From an uncultured Hyphomicrobiales bacterium (GTDB lineage Bacteria; Pseudomonadota; Alphaproteobacteria; Rhizobiales; Xanthobacteraceae), in the NCBI GenBank assembly GCA_903929045.1, contig CAIYTE010000053.1:1-64000 (forward strand): DNA of 64,000 bases. The letters run 5' to 3'. The notes under the pieces were generated by a model that saw nothing but the letters and a program-made list of their open reading frames with translations, was not told where the DNA came from and ran no database searches. The translations under genes were made by a program, and so were the position numbers. Shown one piece after another: positions 1-11,888 of this stretch. The stretch's first letter is position 1, and each line of letters opens with the position of its first letter.

Positions 1-2
1 CC

Positions 3-368
3 ATCAAGGAACGCGACGAAGTGGTCGGCAACCAGACCCGCGTCAAGGTCGTGAAGAACAAGCTGGCGCCGCCGTTCAAGCAGGTCGAATTCGACATCAT
101 GTACGGCGAGGGCGTGTCCAAGGTCGGCGAGTTGATCGATCTCGGCGTCAAGGCCAACGTCGTCGAGAAATCCGGCGCATGGTACTCCTATGACAGCCAG
201 CGCATCGGTCAGGGCCGCGAGTACGCCAAGGTGTTCCTCAAGCAGAATCCCGACCTCGCAAACAAGATCGAAGCCCAGGTGCGGGCGAATTCCGGTCCGA
301 TCGCGGAAGCGATCATGCAGGGTGAAGTCGAGAAGGACGATGACGACGACGCTGCCGCCGAAGCTTGA
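3..368 (+). CDS. recA: RecA recombinase, C-terminal part (5' end outside window)
   Basis: This is the last ~121 codons of RecA, the ATP-dependent strand-exchange protein that also triggers LexA cleavage. The frame is open from base 3. The sequence shows the conserved RecA stretch [20 protein letters not shown], followed by the small C-terminal domain ([20 protein letters not shown]) and a very acidic tail of five consecutive Asp, which is the normal end of alphaproteobacterial RecA. The stop is TGA at 366-368. Downstream alaS on the same strand is the usual Rhizobiales arrangement. Oddity: the same frame stays open for 161 codons after the stop (see findings). Confidence 0.97.
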   Translation: MKERDEVVGNQTRVKVVKNKLAPPFKQVEFDIMYGEGVSKVGELIDLGVKANVVEKSGAWYSYDSQRIGQGREYAKVFLKQNPDLANKIEAQVRANSGPIAEAIMQGEVEKDDDDDAAAEA

Positions 369-542
369 CTGGCCGCGGGTACGCCGGCCGCTAGCATCTC
401 GCTAGCGCCCGGTGCTGGTCACGGGAAGGCGGGTGACGCCCCTTCACAAGGACCGGCGCGGAAAGACGTTCTTTCTGCACAGCCCAAATCTGCCAATCCT
501 GAGAAGTCTGCCAACACTGAAGTCGAGAATGCCGAGACTCTG

Positions 543-854
543 ATGACCGCCGGTGCGCCGGTGATTGAACTGGCGCGCGCGAAACCGGAAACGTCCGACA
601 CGCGCGATAGCGATCTGGTGACGATCCGGCCCAAGCCGGAAAAGCGCAAAAATGCCAAGGAGCGGGCGAAAGCCAAGTTTGCGAAAGACAAGGATAAGAC
701 CGCCGAGGACGGGACCAGGCCGATGACGGTAACGGCGAAGTCCGAAGCGGACGACAAAGCGAAAGCCGAGCGCAAGGCGGCCACCAAGGTCGCCGCCAAA
801 GCGGCCAAGGCCGAGCGCAAGGTGAAGAGAACGGCGGCCAAAAAGGCCGCCTGA
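543..854 (+). CDS. Lys/Ala-rich small basic protein, hypothetical
   Basis: This predicted 103-residue protein is not recognised. The N-terminal half is mixed; the C-terminal half is an Ala/Lys-rich low-complexity tail (repeats of the type AKAERKAA and KVAAKAAKA) ending KKAA, reminiscent of histone-H1-like or nucleoid-binding tails. That resemblance is compositional only. The ATG at 543 lies in the same frame as recA, and no stop separates 369 from 543, so the true start could be farther upstream. No good ribosome-binding site precedes 543. It may be a genuine small gene or the remains of a longer one. Confidence 0.42.
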   Translation: MTAGAPVIELARAKPETSDTRDSDLVTIRPKPEKRKNAKERAKAKFAKDKDKTAEDGTRPMTVTAKSEADDKAKAERKAATKVAAKAAKAERKVKRTAAKKAA

Positions 855-866
855 GGTCCGCGGACC
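855..866. repeat. 12-bp perfect palindrome GGTCCGCGGACC
   Basis: GGTCCGCGGACC begins on the base after the stop codon of the preceding ORF. It is self-complementary along its whole length. No T-run follows, so it is not a standard terminator; it could be a protein-binding site or simply a fortuitous GC palindrome. Confidence 0.5.
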
Positions 867-872
867 GGAAGA

Positions 873-942
873 CTGCGTACAGGTGGTGCGTAAAAAGTGC
901 TGCGTAAACGTTTCTCGCCCCCATCGGCACCCGGCTGCGTAA
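873..942 (+). repeat. Four spaced copies of a TGCGTA(A) motif upstream of alaS
   Basis: CTGCGTAC starts at 873, GTGCGTAAA at 886, CTGCGTAAA at 899 and CTGCGTAAA at 934. The first three are spaced 13 bp apart. They lie in the ~235-bp gap between the Lys/Ala-rich ORF and alaS. They could be operator half-sites or a decayed tandem repeat; no known regulator is assigned. Confidence 0.45.
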
Positions 943-1050
943 AGCGGCCGCCACCGAGGATGAGGGCGAAGGCGTTTTTGGAGGCACCCCCGAGTAGACT
1001 TCATCGCCCCCCGTCGCTAAATAGAAACCCTGTAAAATATGAGGCAGGAC

Positions 1051-1081
1051 GGGGATTTAGCCCCGCTTCCCAGGGGCTAGA
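1051..1081 (+). promoter_or_regulatory. alaS leader: two mutually exclusive hairpins over the SD-like sequence
   Basis: GGGG at 1051-1054 can pair with CCCC at 1061-1064. Alternatively TAGCCCC (1058-1064) pairs perfectly with GGGGCTA (1073-1079) around an 8-nt loop. The right arm contains AGGGG, the only Shine-Dalgarno-like sequence before the alaS ATG at 1092. Two competing folds that expose or hide it would allow translational control. This is inference from base pairing only. Confidence 0.4.
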
Positions 1082-1091
1082 CAGCGTTCCG

Positions 1092-3749
<2,658 letters not shown>

Positions 3750-3768
3750 CGCGGGCAAGGCGCCCGGC

Positions 3769-4236
3769 GTGACGGTTGTGCGCTGGGCGTCCGGTGAACG
3801 CCTCGGCGACATCCTCACGCTGATCCACGACGCCTTCGGCGGCCTCGAGCCGCCGTCGAGCGTGCTCACCGAAACGGTCGAGGACATCAAGCGGCGTCAG
3901 CGCGACGGCGTCGTTCTGGTTGCGCAAGTCGATGGCGCGTTCGCCGGCAGTCTTTTCTGCGAAGTGAAGCACGGCGGGTTCTATCTGACGCGCATGGCGG
4001 TTGCGCCGGCGCGGCAGAAGAGAGGCATCGGCCGGCTGCTGATGGCGGCTGCCGAAGCGGAGGCTCGGAGCCGCGGTCTATCGCGCCTGACCTTGCGCGT
4101 GCGCACGTCGCTGCCGGACAATCTCGCTTATTTCAGCACGCTCGGCTTCACCGTGACCGGGCGGGGCCAGGATCCCGGCCGCGCGCCCTATGTCACGATG
4201 GAGCGCGCGCTCGGCGATACGGTGCGCAGCAGCTGA
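3769..4236 (+). CDS. GNAT family N-acetyltransferase
   Basis: This ~155-residue protein has the GNAT fold: a central block FYLTRMAVAPARQKRGIGRLL carries the acetyl-CoA pyrophosphate-binding motif A (RQKRGIG), followed by a helix and the C-terminal strand LGFTVTGRG. The acceptor substrate cannot be predicted. The GTG start at 3769 has AAGG eight bases upstream; a TTG at 3739 overlapping the alaS stop is an alternative. It lies 19 bp after alaS and is probably cotranscribed with it. Confidence 0.85.
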   Translation: MTVVRWASGERLGDILTLIHDAFGGLEPPSSVLTETVEDIKRRQRDGVVLVAQVDGAFAGSLFCEVKHGGFYLTRMAVAPARQKRGIGRLLMAAAEAEARSRGLSRLTLRVRTSLPDNLAYFSTLGFTVTGRGQDPGRAPYVTMERALGDTVRSS

Positions 4237-4239
4237 ACG

Positions 4240-4518
4240 TTACAGGCGCGGTTGCGCGCCCGGATCGGGAATCGCGCGCGCCGCGACCAGCCGGTGCCAG
4301 ATAAACAGCACGACGACCGCGCCGATGGTCGCGCCGACAAATCCGGCGCCTTGATCGGGACGGTACCAGCCCATGGTCTGGCCGACGAAGGTCGCGAGAA
4401 ACGCGCCGGCAATGCCGAGCACAGCGGTGAGGATGAAGCCGGCCGTATTGTTCGGTCCCGGCGCGATGATACGGGCGACGAAACCGGCGACAAGCCCGAC
4501 GACGATGATCCAGATCAT
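4240..4518 (-). CDS. GlsB/YeaQ/YmgE-type stress membrane protein
   Basis: This 92-residue integral membrane protein of the transglycosylase-associated/GlsB family has three hydrophobic segments: an N-terminal MIWIIVVGLVAGFVARII, a central glycine-rich helix containing TAVLGIAGAFLATFVG, and a third containing GFVGATIGAVVVLFIW. The family motif GxxAGxxAR is present at the N-terminus. Family members are small envelope proteins often induced by general stress; the biochemical role is unknown. GGGAGAGG precedes the ATG. The gene converges with the acetyltransferase gene (3-bp gap) and follows the YidB-like gene on the same strand. Confidence 0.88.
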   Translation of the reverse strand: MIWIIVVGLVAGFVARIIAPGPNNTAGFILTAVLGIAGAFLATFVGQTMGWYRPDQGAGFVGATIGAVVVLFIWHRLVAARAIPDPGAQPRL

Positions 4519-4554
4519 GCGAACCTCTCCCTATGCCTTCTAAATATGCGCTCG

Positions 4555-5181
4555 TTAAATCAACTTCGCCATTTCGTGCTCATCCGGTACGCTGCCGTTT
4601 GGCGTGAGGTGATCGACGAGATGCGGCAGTTGCTCGCTCATGCCGTTGAGCAGATCGACCTTCGATAATCCCGCCTGTTCGGCGAGCGAGTTGACCGTGT
4701 CGTCACCCAGCGCCTTGCCCAGATCGTCCGGCGATATCTGCTGGTTGGGGCCGGTGCCGACCCAGGACTTGGCGACGTCGCCATGGCCTGACTGCTGCAA
4801 TTGATGGAGCAGGTCGTTGAGGCCGCCGCTGAGCACGCTGCCCGCAGCGCCACCGCCGAGCAGGCCACCAAGACCTCCGCCAAGACCGCCACCCTGCAGC
4901 AATCCGCCCAGACCACCCGCGCCGCCGCCCTGGAGCAGGCCGCCCAGGCCACCGCCGCCGAGGAGTCCGCCCAGCATGCCGCCAAGGCCGCCGCCAACAC
5001 CGCCGCCGCTTGTTGTGCCGCCGGGGGCCGGGTTCAGCTGGTTGGCGCCGAGCTTCTGATAGGCCTTGTAGGCCAGCAGCGCGAGCATCGCCATGGTGAC
5101 GGGCGACATGCCGCCCTTGCCGGGCTGGGTTTGGCCGCGCGGGCCGTTCTGCATGCCGTTGAGAATGTCGAGCAAACCCAT
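4555..5181 (-). CDS. YidB-family (DUF937-like) protein
   Basis: The 208-residue protein opens MGLLDILNGMQNGPRG. It has a hydrophobic helix (MAMLALLAYKAYQKL), then a long Gly/Leu-rich low-complexity region of GGLGGLLQGG-type repeats (about residues 55-115). It ends in the conserved helical domain of YidB/DUF937 proteins (ISPDDLGKALGDDTVNSLAE ... LLNGMSEQLPHLVDHLTP). The function is unknown. AGGAAAA lies ahead of the ATG. The Gly-rich repeats give a strongly biased reading in other frames, which are shadows. Confidence 0.85.
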   Translation of the reverse strand: MGLLDILNGMQNGPRGQTQPGKGGMSPVTMAMLALLAYKAYQKLGANQLNPAPGGTTSGGGVGGGLGGMLGGLLGGGGLGGLLQGGGAGGLGGLLQGGGLGGGLGGLLGGGAAGSVLSGGLNDLLHQLQQSGHGDVAKSWVGTGPNQQISPDDLGKALGDDTVNSLAEQAGLSKVDLLNGMSEQLPHLVDHLTPNGSVPDEHEMAKLI

Positions 5182-5380
5182 TGTGTTTTCCTGTCGGTCG
5201 GGACGGCGATCAAGGCATCGCCGGTTGAAGTCATCTCACCCCAGTGTGGCACAAAAAAGTACCGGGGGCGCAAGGTCTGCTGCATGCAACGCAAGGCGGC
5301 CGGCGGCGTTGCATCCCTGAAGCGAATCTTCGCCGCGTGCGGTAAAAGGTGACGTGAGGCGACGCAACCCGGCAGGCACG

Positions 5381-6586
5381 ATGGCACGCGAAAAGACCAA
5401 GGCGATGCGGCGCCGCGTCTATATGGCGCTGGAGCAGGGCCCGGTCGGCGAACGCCTGGCGGTCTTTACCGATCGCGCGCTGATGGTGCTGATCATCGTC
5501 AATCTGGTTGCGGTGGCGCTCGATTCGATCCCGGAGATCGGTTCGCGTTATCAGCTTGCATTTGATGTCATCGAATATTTCTCGCTCGCCGTCTTCACCA
5601 TCGAATATGCGTTGCGGGTCTGGGGCGCGGTCGAGCATGGGCCGCACCAGCACCTCTCGCCGACGCGTGCGCGGCTCAAATATGTGCTCAGCGCCGCCGG
5701 CCTCGTCGATCTCGCCGCGGTGCTGCCGTTCTGGTTCAACCTGGTCACGCCGGACGACTTCCGCTTCGTGCTGGTGTTCCGCATGGTGCGGTTCTTCAAG
5801 ATCGCGCGCTATTCGCCGGCAATGCGCTCACTGTTCGATGTGCTGTATCGCGAGCGCCGCGCCCTGTTCGGCTGTTTCGTCATTACCGTCGGCGCGGCTT
5901 TGGTCGCCGCGTCGCTGATGCATCTCGTCGAAGGCAAGGTGCAGCCGGACAAGCTCGGCACCATTCCCGACGCGCTGTGGTGGTCGATCGTCACCATCGG
6001 CACCATCGGTTACGGCGACGTGGTGCCGGTGACGGCGCTCGGCAAGCTGGTGGCAATCACCACCATCTTCATGGGGCTCATCCTGATGGCGCTGCCGATC
6101 GGCATCATCGCCACGGCGTTCTCCGAGCAGATCCATCGGCGCGATTTCATCGTCACCTGGGGCATGATCGCAAAGGTGCCGCTGTTTGCCGGACTCGATG
6201 CCGGCGAGATCGCCGAGATCAGCGAATTGCTGCGGGCGCAACTGGCGGAACCGGGCGAGGTCATCATCCGCGAAGGCGACCACGCGCATTCGATGTATTT
6301 CATCGCCGCCGGCACGGTCGAAGTTGCGGTCGGCAAGAAGAAGGTCAAACTGGAGGAGGGCCAGTTCTTCGGCGAGGTTGCGGTTTTGAAAAACGAGCGC
6401 CGCTCCGGCACGGCGGTCGCGCTGACACGGACCAATCTGCTGGCGCTATCGGGGCAGGACCTGCAGGCGCTGATCAAGCGCGATCCGCGCATCGCCGCCC
6501 GCGTCGAGGATGTCGTGGAAAAGCGCACCGGCAAGAAGGCTCTAACACGCAAGGCTGCGGCGGACGCCGCCGACGACGAAGCGTAA
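5381..6586 (+). CDS. Cyclic-nucleotide-gated K+ channel, MloK1-like
   Basis: The ~401-residue protein is a six-helix cation channel of the MlotiK1 type. Helices S1-S4 are followed by a pore loop with the potassium selectivity filter TIGYGD (about residue 210) and a C-terminal cyclic-nucleotide-binding domain whose phosphate-binding cassette reads FFGEVAVLKNERRSGTA (Glu and Arg ligands kept). S4 is arginine-containing (FRMVRFFKIARYS). The linker HRRDFIVTWGMIAKVPLFAGL closely resembles MlotiK1 from memory. A basic, Ala-rich tail extends past the domain. ATG 5381 was preferred; an in-frame GTG at 5354 with AAAGGTGA upstream is a credible alternative. Confidence 0.92.
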   Translation: MAREKTKAMRRRVYMALEQGPVGERLAVFTDRALMVLIIVNLVAVALDSIPEIGSRYQLAFDVIEYFSLAVFTIEYALRVWGAVEHGPHQHLSPTRARLKYVLSAAGLVDLAAVLPFWFNLVTPDDFRFVLVFRMVRFFKIARYSPAMRSLFDVLYRERRALFGCFVITVGAALVAASLMHLVEGKVQPDKLGTIPDALWWSIVTIGTIGYGDVVPVTALGKLVAITTIFMGLILMALPIGIIATAFSEQIHRRDFIVTWGMIAKVPLFAGLDAGEIAEISELLRAQLAEPGEVIIREGDHAHSMYFIAAGTVEVAVGKKKVKLEEGQFFGEVAVLKNERRSGTAVALTRTNLLALSGQDLQALIKRDPRIAARVEDVVEKRTGKKALTRKAAADAADDEA

Positions 6587-6617
6587 AAAAACGGCGCGAG
6601 TGGCTCGCGCCGTTTTT
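6587..6617 (+). terminator. Rho-independent terminator after the channel gene
   Basis: AAAAACGGCGCGAG (6587-6600) pairs with CTCGCGCCGTTTTT (6604-6617) around a 3-nt loop. The A-run on one side and T-run on the other make it usable in both directions. It starts one base after the channel stop codon. Confidence 0.92.
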
Positions 6618-6630
6618 AGCTCTATCGCGC

Positions 6631-6727
6631 GTCATTCCGGGGCACGCAAAGCGCGAACCCGGAATCCAGGCGGAATGCAGACGGCTCTGGATTCCGGGCC
6701 CGTCCGTTCGGGACGTCCCGGAATGAC
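6631..6727. repeat. Extragenic palindromic element, GTCATTCC family, copy 1
   Basis: The element is bounded by GTCATTCCGGG and CCCGGAATGAC, with inner arms GAACCCGGAATCCAG and CTGGATTCCGGGCC, so it folds into a long imperfect cruciform. It lies between two genes that end toward each other (the channel and icd). Other copies are at 36764-36865, 61341-61439 and 62162-62252. Confidence 0.9.
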
Positions 6728-6729
6728 CT

Positions 6730-7941
6730 TTAAGCCATCGCCTTCTTGAGGTTCTCGTCGATCTTGTCGAGGAAGCCCGTGGTCGAGAGCCACTTCTGAT
6801 CGGGGCCGACGAGCAGCGCGAGGTCCTTTGTCATGGAGCCCGCTTCGACGGTGTCGACGCAGACCTTCTCCAGGGTCGCTGCGAACTTCGCCAGCGGCGC
6901 GTTGCTGTCGAGCTTGGCGCGATGGGCGAGGCCACGGCTCCAAGCGAAGATCGACGCGATGGAATTGGTCGAGGTCTCCTTGCCCTTTTCGTATTCGCGA
7001 TAGTGACGCGTCACGGTGCCGTGCGCGGCTTCCGCTTCGACGACCTTGCCATCCGGCGTCATCAGCACCGAGGTCATCAGGCCGAGCGAGCCAAACCCTT
7101 GCGCCACCACGTCCGACTGCACGTCGCCGTCGTAGTTCTTGCAGGCCCAGACATAACCGCCGGACCACTTCATCGCCGCCGCGACCATGTCGTCGATCAG
7201 GCGGTGTTCGTAGGTGATCTTCTTCTCGGCGAACTTGTCCTTGAACTCGGCGTCGAACACTTCCTTGAAGATGTCCATGAAGCGGCCGTCATAGACCTTG
7301 AGAATGGTGTTCTTGGTCGAGAGATAGACCGGGTAGCCGCGGTTGAGGCCGTAATTGAGCGAGGCACGGGCGAAGTCGCGGATCGAGTCGTCGAGGTTGT
7401 ACATCGACATGGCGACGCCGGCGCCCGGGAACTTGAACACTTCGTGCTCGACCTTTTTGCCGTCGGCGCCGACATAGCTCATGGTCAACGTCGCGCCTTC
7501 CGGCACGCGCACGTCGGTGGCGCGATACTGGTCGCCGAAGGCGTGGCGGCCGATGATGATCGGCTTGGTCCAGCCGGGAACGAGGCGCGGCACGTTCTTG
7601 CAGATGATCGGTTCGCGGAAGATCACGCCGCCGAGGATGTTGCGGATGGTGCCGTTGGGCGAGCGCCACATCTTCTTGAGGTTGAACTCCTTCACGCGGC
7701 CTTCGTCGGGCGTGATGGTGGCGCATTTGACGGCGACGCCGACGCGCTTCGTCATTTCGGCGGAGTCGATGGTGATCTGGTCGTTGGTCTCGTCGCGTTT
7801 CTGGACGCTGAGATCGTAATAGAGCAGGTCGAGCTCGAGATAGGGATGGATCAGCTTGTCTTTGATGAGCTTCCAGATGATGCGGGTCATTTCATCGCCG
7901 TCCATTTCGACGATGGGATTTGCAACCTTGATCTTCGCCAT
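6730..7941 (-). CDS. icd: NADP-dependent isocitrate dehydrogenase, homodimeric type
   Basis: This 403-residue cytosolic enzyme oxidatively decarboxylates isocitrate to 2-oxoglutarate in the TCA cycle. It belongs to the eukaryote-like subfamily: N-terminus [20 protein letters not shown], substrate loop SPNGTIRN, active-site helix [11 protein letters not shown], and the metal/cofactor signature [20 protein letters not shown] followed by [12 protein letters not shown]. The ATG at 7941 has AAAGGTGG upstream; a longer in-frame start at 7971 exists but lies outside the conserved region. A second, unrelated NADP-IDH (monomeric) lies 1.5 kb away. Confidence 0.97.
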   Translation of the reverse strand: MAKIKVANPIVEMDGDEMTRIIWKLIKDKLIHPYLELDLLYYDLSVQKRDETNDQITIDSAEMTKRVGVAVKCATITPDEGRVKEFNLKKMWRSPNGTIRNILGGVIFREPIICKNVPRLVPGWTKPIIIGRHAFGDQYRATDVRVPEGATLTMSYVGADGKKVEHEVFKFPGAGVAMSMYNLDDSIRDFARASLNYGLNRGYPVYLSTKNTILKVYDGRFMDIFKEVFDAEFKDKFAEKKITYEHRLIDDMVAAAMKWSGGYVWACKNYDGDVQSDVVAQGFGSLGLMTSVLMTPDGKVVEAEAAHGTVTRHYREYEKGKETSTNSIASIFAWSRGLAHRAKLDSNAPLAKFAATLEKVCVDTVEAGSMTKDLALLVGPDQKWLSTTGFLDKIDENLKKAMA

Positions 7942-8093
7942 TGTAACGGGCCACCTTTCGAGAACCGGCATCGGTATCGGGCTGCGGCAACATCCGGCAC
8001 ACGCTCATAACGCGCCGCGGCGACAGCCATAATGCGGTCTATAGCACCCGCTTTCGCGCCGTGAAAGGCACGATAACTCATAGGTTTAGGCTG

Positions 8094-8103
8094 GACTTAA
8101 GTC
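8094..8103. promoter_or_regulatory. 10-bp palindrome GACTTAAGTC between divergent genes
   Basis: GACTTAAGTC is perfectly self-complementary and sits in the ~310-bp gap between icd (reverse) and the Tat-exported protein (forward), a usual place for an operator. No regulator is identified. Confidence 0.4.
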
Positions 8104-8153
8104 GTATCCAGACAAACGAAAGCAGCCGTCATCAGTTCATCACTTTTTCCTCA

Positions 8154-8163
8154 TCCAATTGGA
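8154..8163. promoter_or_regulatory. 10-bp palindrome TCCAATTGGA upstream of the Tat-exported protein
   Basis: This is the second perfect 10-bp palindrome in the same gap, 60 bp (about six helical turns) from GACTTAAGTC. It is a candidate operator, and the evidence is symmetry only. Nothing else stands out between 7942 and 8251. Confidence 0.38.
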
Positions 8164-8251
8164 AATCGGCGGCAGCCGCGTTAAGTTGCCAATGCTTTCG
8201 CCTGTTGCGTCTCGTCGCCGAGCAGCTGAACAGCCGCCAGGATGAATTCGC

Positions 8252-8740
8252 ATGACCGACACCGTCTTCAACCGCCGCAAGATCATCGCCGCCGGCGGCG
8301 CCGTTCTGACCGCCGGGGTGGCAGGGCTGCTGCTGCCGGCGCGCGCGCAAAATTTCGCGCCGACGGCATCGATGTCTGGCGGCTCCAATAACTACATGAA
8401 GGGCGCGCCGGTCGTGCAGCGCATCGGCAAAGGCGGCTTTTGGATGTCGGGCACCGTGCGCCGGGCAGGGGACGGCGCGCCGCTCGTTGGCCAGCGCATC
8501 CAGATATGGGCGCATACGGCCGAAGGGCGTGAGGAAGACGAGCGCAGCCATGGCGTCACGCTCACCGACAAGGACGGCAGGTTCCGTCTGGAGATGCCGC
8601 AGATCGTTCCGATCTTCGGCCAGCCGCACGGCCATCTCGCCTATGACAGCGGCGAATTCAAAACCGTCTTCCTGCGTCCCGTCATGCGCAGCGCCAAAGA
8701 GACCAGCCTGGAAGCGCACTTCGTCCTGCAGCCGGCTTGA
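8252..8740 (+). CDS. Tat-exported intradiol-dioxygenase-like protein lacking the Tyr ligands
   Basis: The 162-residue protein has a twin-arginine signal (NRRKIIAAGG, hydrophobic stretch, cleavage near PARA-Q) and a single beta-sandwich domain. The domain has the shape of intradiol ring-cleavage dioxygenases: SGTVRRAGDGAPLVGQRIQI, DKDGRFRLEM, then GQPHGHLAY, which matches the iron-binding His-x-His of catechol dioxygenases (H126, H128). The Tyr ligands expected from that family are not visible; the usual GRY is GRF here. Catalysis on catechols is therefore doubtful, and a metal-binding or electron-transfer partner role is possible. It is 19 bp upstream of a membrane cytochrome b gene. Confidence 0.65.
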   Translation: MTDTVFNRRKIIAAGGAVLTAGVAGLLLPARAQNFAPTASMSGGSNNYMKGAPVVQRIGKGGFWMSGTVRRAGDGAPLVGQRIQIWAHTAEGREEDERSHGVTLTDKDGRFRLEMPQIVPIFGQPHGHLAYDSGEFKTVFLRPVMRSAKETSLEAHFVLQPA

Positions 8741-8759
8741 TCGAATTAGGAATGACGGC

Positions 8760-9401
8760 ATGAGATTGGCGACGTCGCCGCTGATCTGGGCCGTCCTTGC
8801 GACCGTCCTCGGCGTGCCGATCGTGCTGGCGGCGTTCAGTCCGCAGCTCGAATGGCGCGATCCGATCTATATCACCGCCGGTTTTGCCGGAATTTTTACG
8901 CTGGGGCTGTTGCTGGTGCAGCCGGCGCTGATCGCCGGATTTCTGCCGGGACTGTCGGCCTATCGCGCGCGGCGCGTGCATCATTGGATCGGCGGCGCGG
9001 TCGTTCTTCTCATCATCGTCCACGTCGCCGGGCTCTGGATCACCAGCCCACCGGACATGATCGACGCACTCACATTCACGTCGCCGACGCCGTTCTCGCC
9101 GTTCGGCGTCATCGCCATGTGGGCGATCTTTGCCGTGGCGGTGCTGGCCTTCTTCCGCCGCCGCTTGGGGCTGCGGACCTGGCGCATCGTTCACATGTCG
9201 CTCGCGGCCGTCATCGTCATCGTCATTGGCAGCGCGGCGCACGCCATGCTGATCGAGGGCACGATGGAGACGATGTCGAAGGCGGCGCTCTGCGCGCTGG
9301 TTCTGGCTGCCGCCGTTAAGGTCATGGCCGAAGTCTGGGCGCGGCAAAAGAAAACCCGCCCGATGAGGTCATCATCGGGCGGGACGTCTTCGTCTTCTTA
9401 G
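8760..9401 (+). CDS. Ferric-reductase-like transmembrane cytochrome b protein
   Basis: The 213-residue protein has about six hydrophobic helices. Histidines placed like the heme ligands of the ferric reductase/MsrQ-type domain are H74/H75 and H88 (RRVHHWIGG ... IIVHVAG), then H145 and H161 (WRIVHMS ... AAHAM). No FAD/NAD domain is present, so it would pass electrons across the membrane to a partner, plausibly the Tat-exported protein just upstream. The stop codon TAG (9399-9401) is provided by the left end of a palindromic repeat. The last ~15 residues (Ser/Gly-rich) are read through a terminator-like hairpin and may not be conserved. Confidence 0.78.
   Translation: MRLATSPLIWAVLATVLGVPIVLAAFSPQLEWRDPIYITAGFAGIFTLGLLLVQPALIAGFLPGLSAYRARRVHHWIGGAVVLLIIVHVAGLWITSPPDMIDALTFTSPTPFSPFGVIAMWAIFAVAVLAFFRRRLGLRTWRIVHMSLAAVIVIVIGSAAHAMLIEGTMETMSKAALCALVLAAAVKVMAEVWARQKKTRPMRSSSGGTSSSS
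9355..9383 (+). terminator. Strong hairpin overlapping the 3' end of the cytochrome b gene
   Basis: CCCGCCCGATGA (9355-9366) pairs with TCATCGGGCGGG (9372-9383) around a 5-nt loop, and a T-rich stretch follows. It lies before the stop codon at 9399, which suggests the original coding end was earlier, or that the hairpin acts as an overlapping terminator. Confidence 0.65.
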
Positions 9402-9476
9402 GGTGGGCTAAGCGAAGCGAGCCCACCAACAGTATCGCGGTGGGCTCGGCGCGAAGCCGCGCCTTAGCCCACCCTA
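9399..9476. repeat. Palindromic element with TAGGGTGGGCTAAG termini
   Basis: TAGGGTGGGCTAAG (9399-9412) and CTTAGCCCACCCTA (9463-9476) are perfect 14-bp inverted repeats. Inner arms GAGCCCACC and GGTGGGCTC can also pair. It belongs to the widespread GTAGGGTGGGC type of small interspersed repeat. Its first three bases are the stop codon of the preceding gene, and it ends 8 bp from the monomeric icd stop. Confidence 0.9.
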
Positions 9477-9483
9477 CATACCG

Positions 9484-11724
<2,241 letters not shown>

Positions 11725-11888
11725 TCAATGACTTGGTCTCGGCGCGCGCCGTATAGCACCCGTATTCCGCAGGTAAAAGCCTCGTCCACAGCCTGTTTTG
11801 GGCCCGGAACAGCGGCGCCGCTTGACGCAGGCGGTGGGGTTAGGCACGGGCTGCATCTTTAGGGCTTTTGCCCGCCAAGGAGTGCTGA

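Noticed and set aside
4817-5059. Pro-rich open frame on the forward strand within the YidB-like gene
   Set aside because: It is only the complement of the Gly/Leu repeat region of the real gene.
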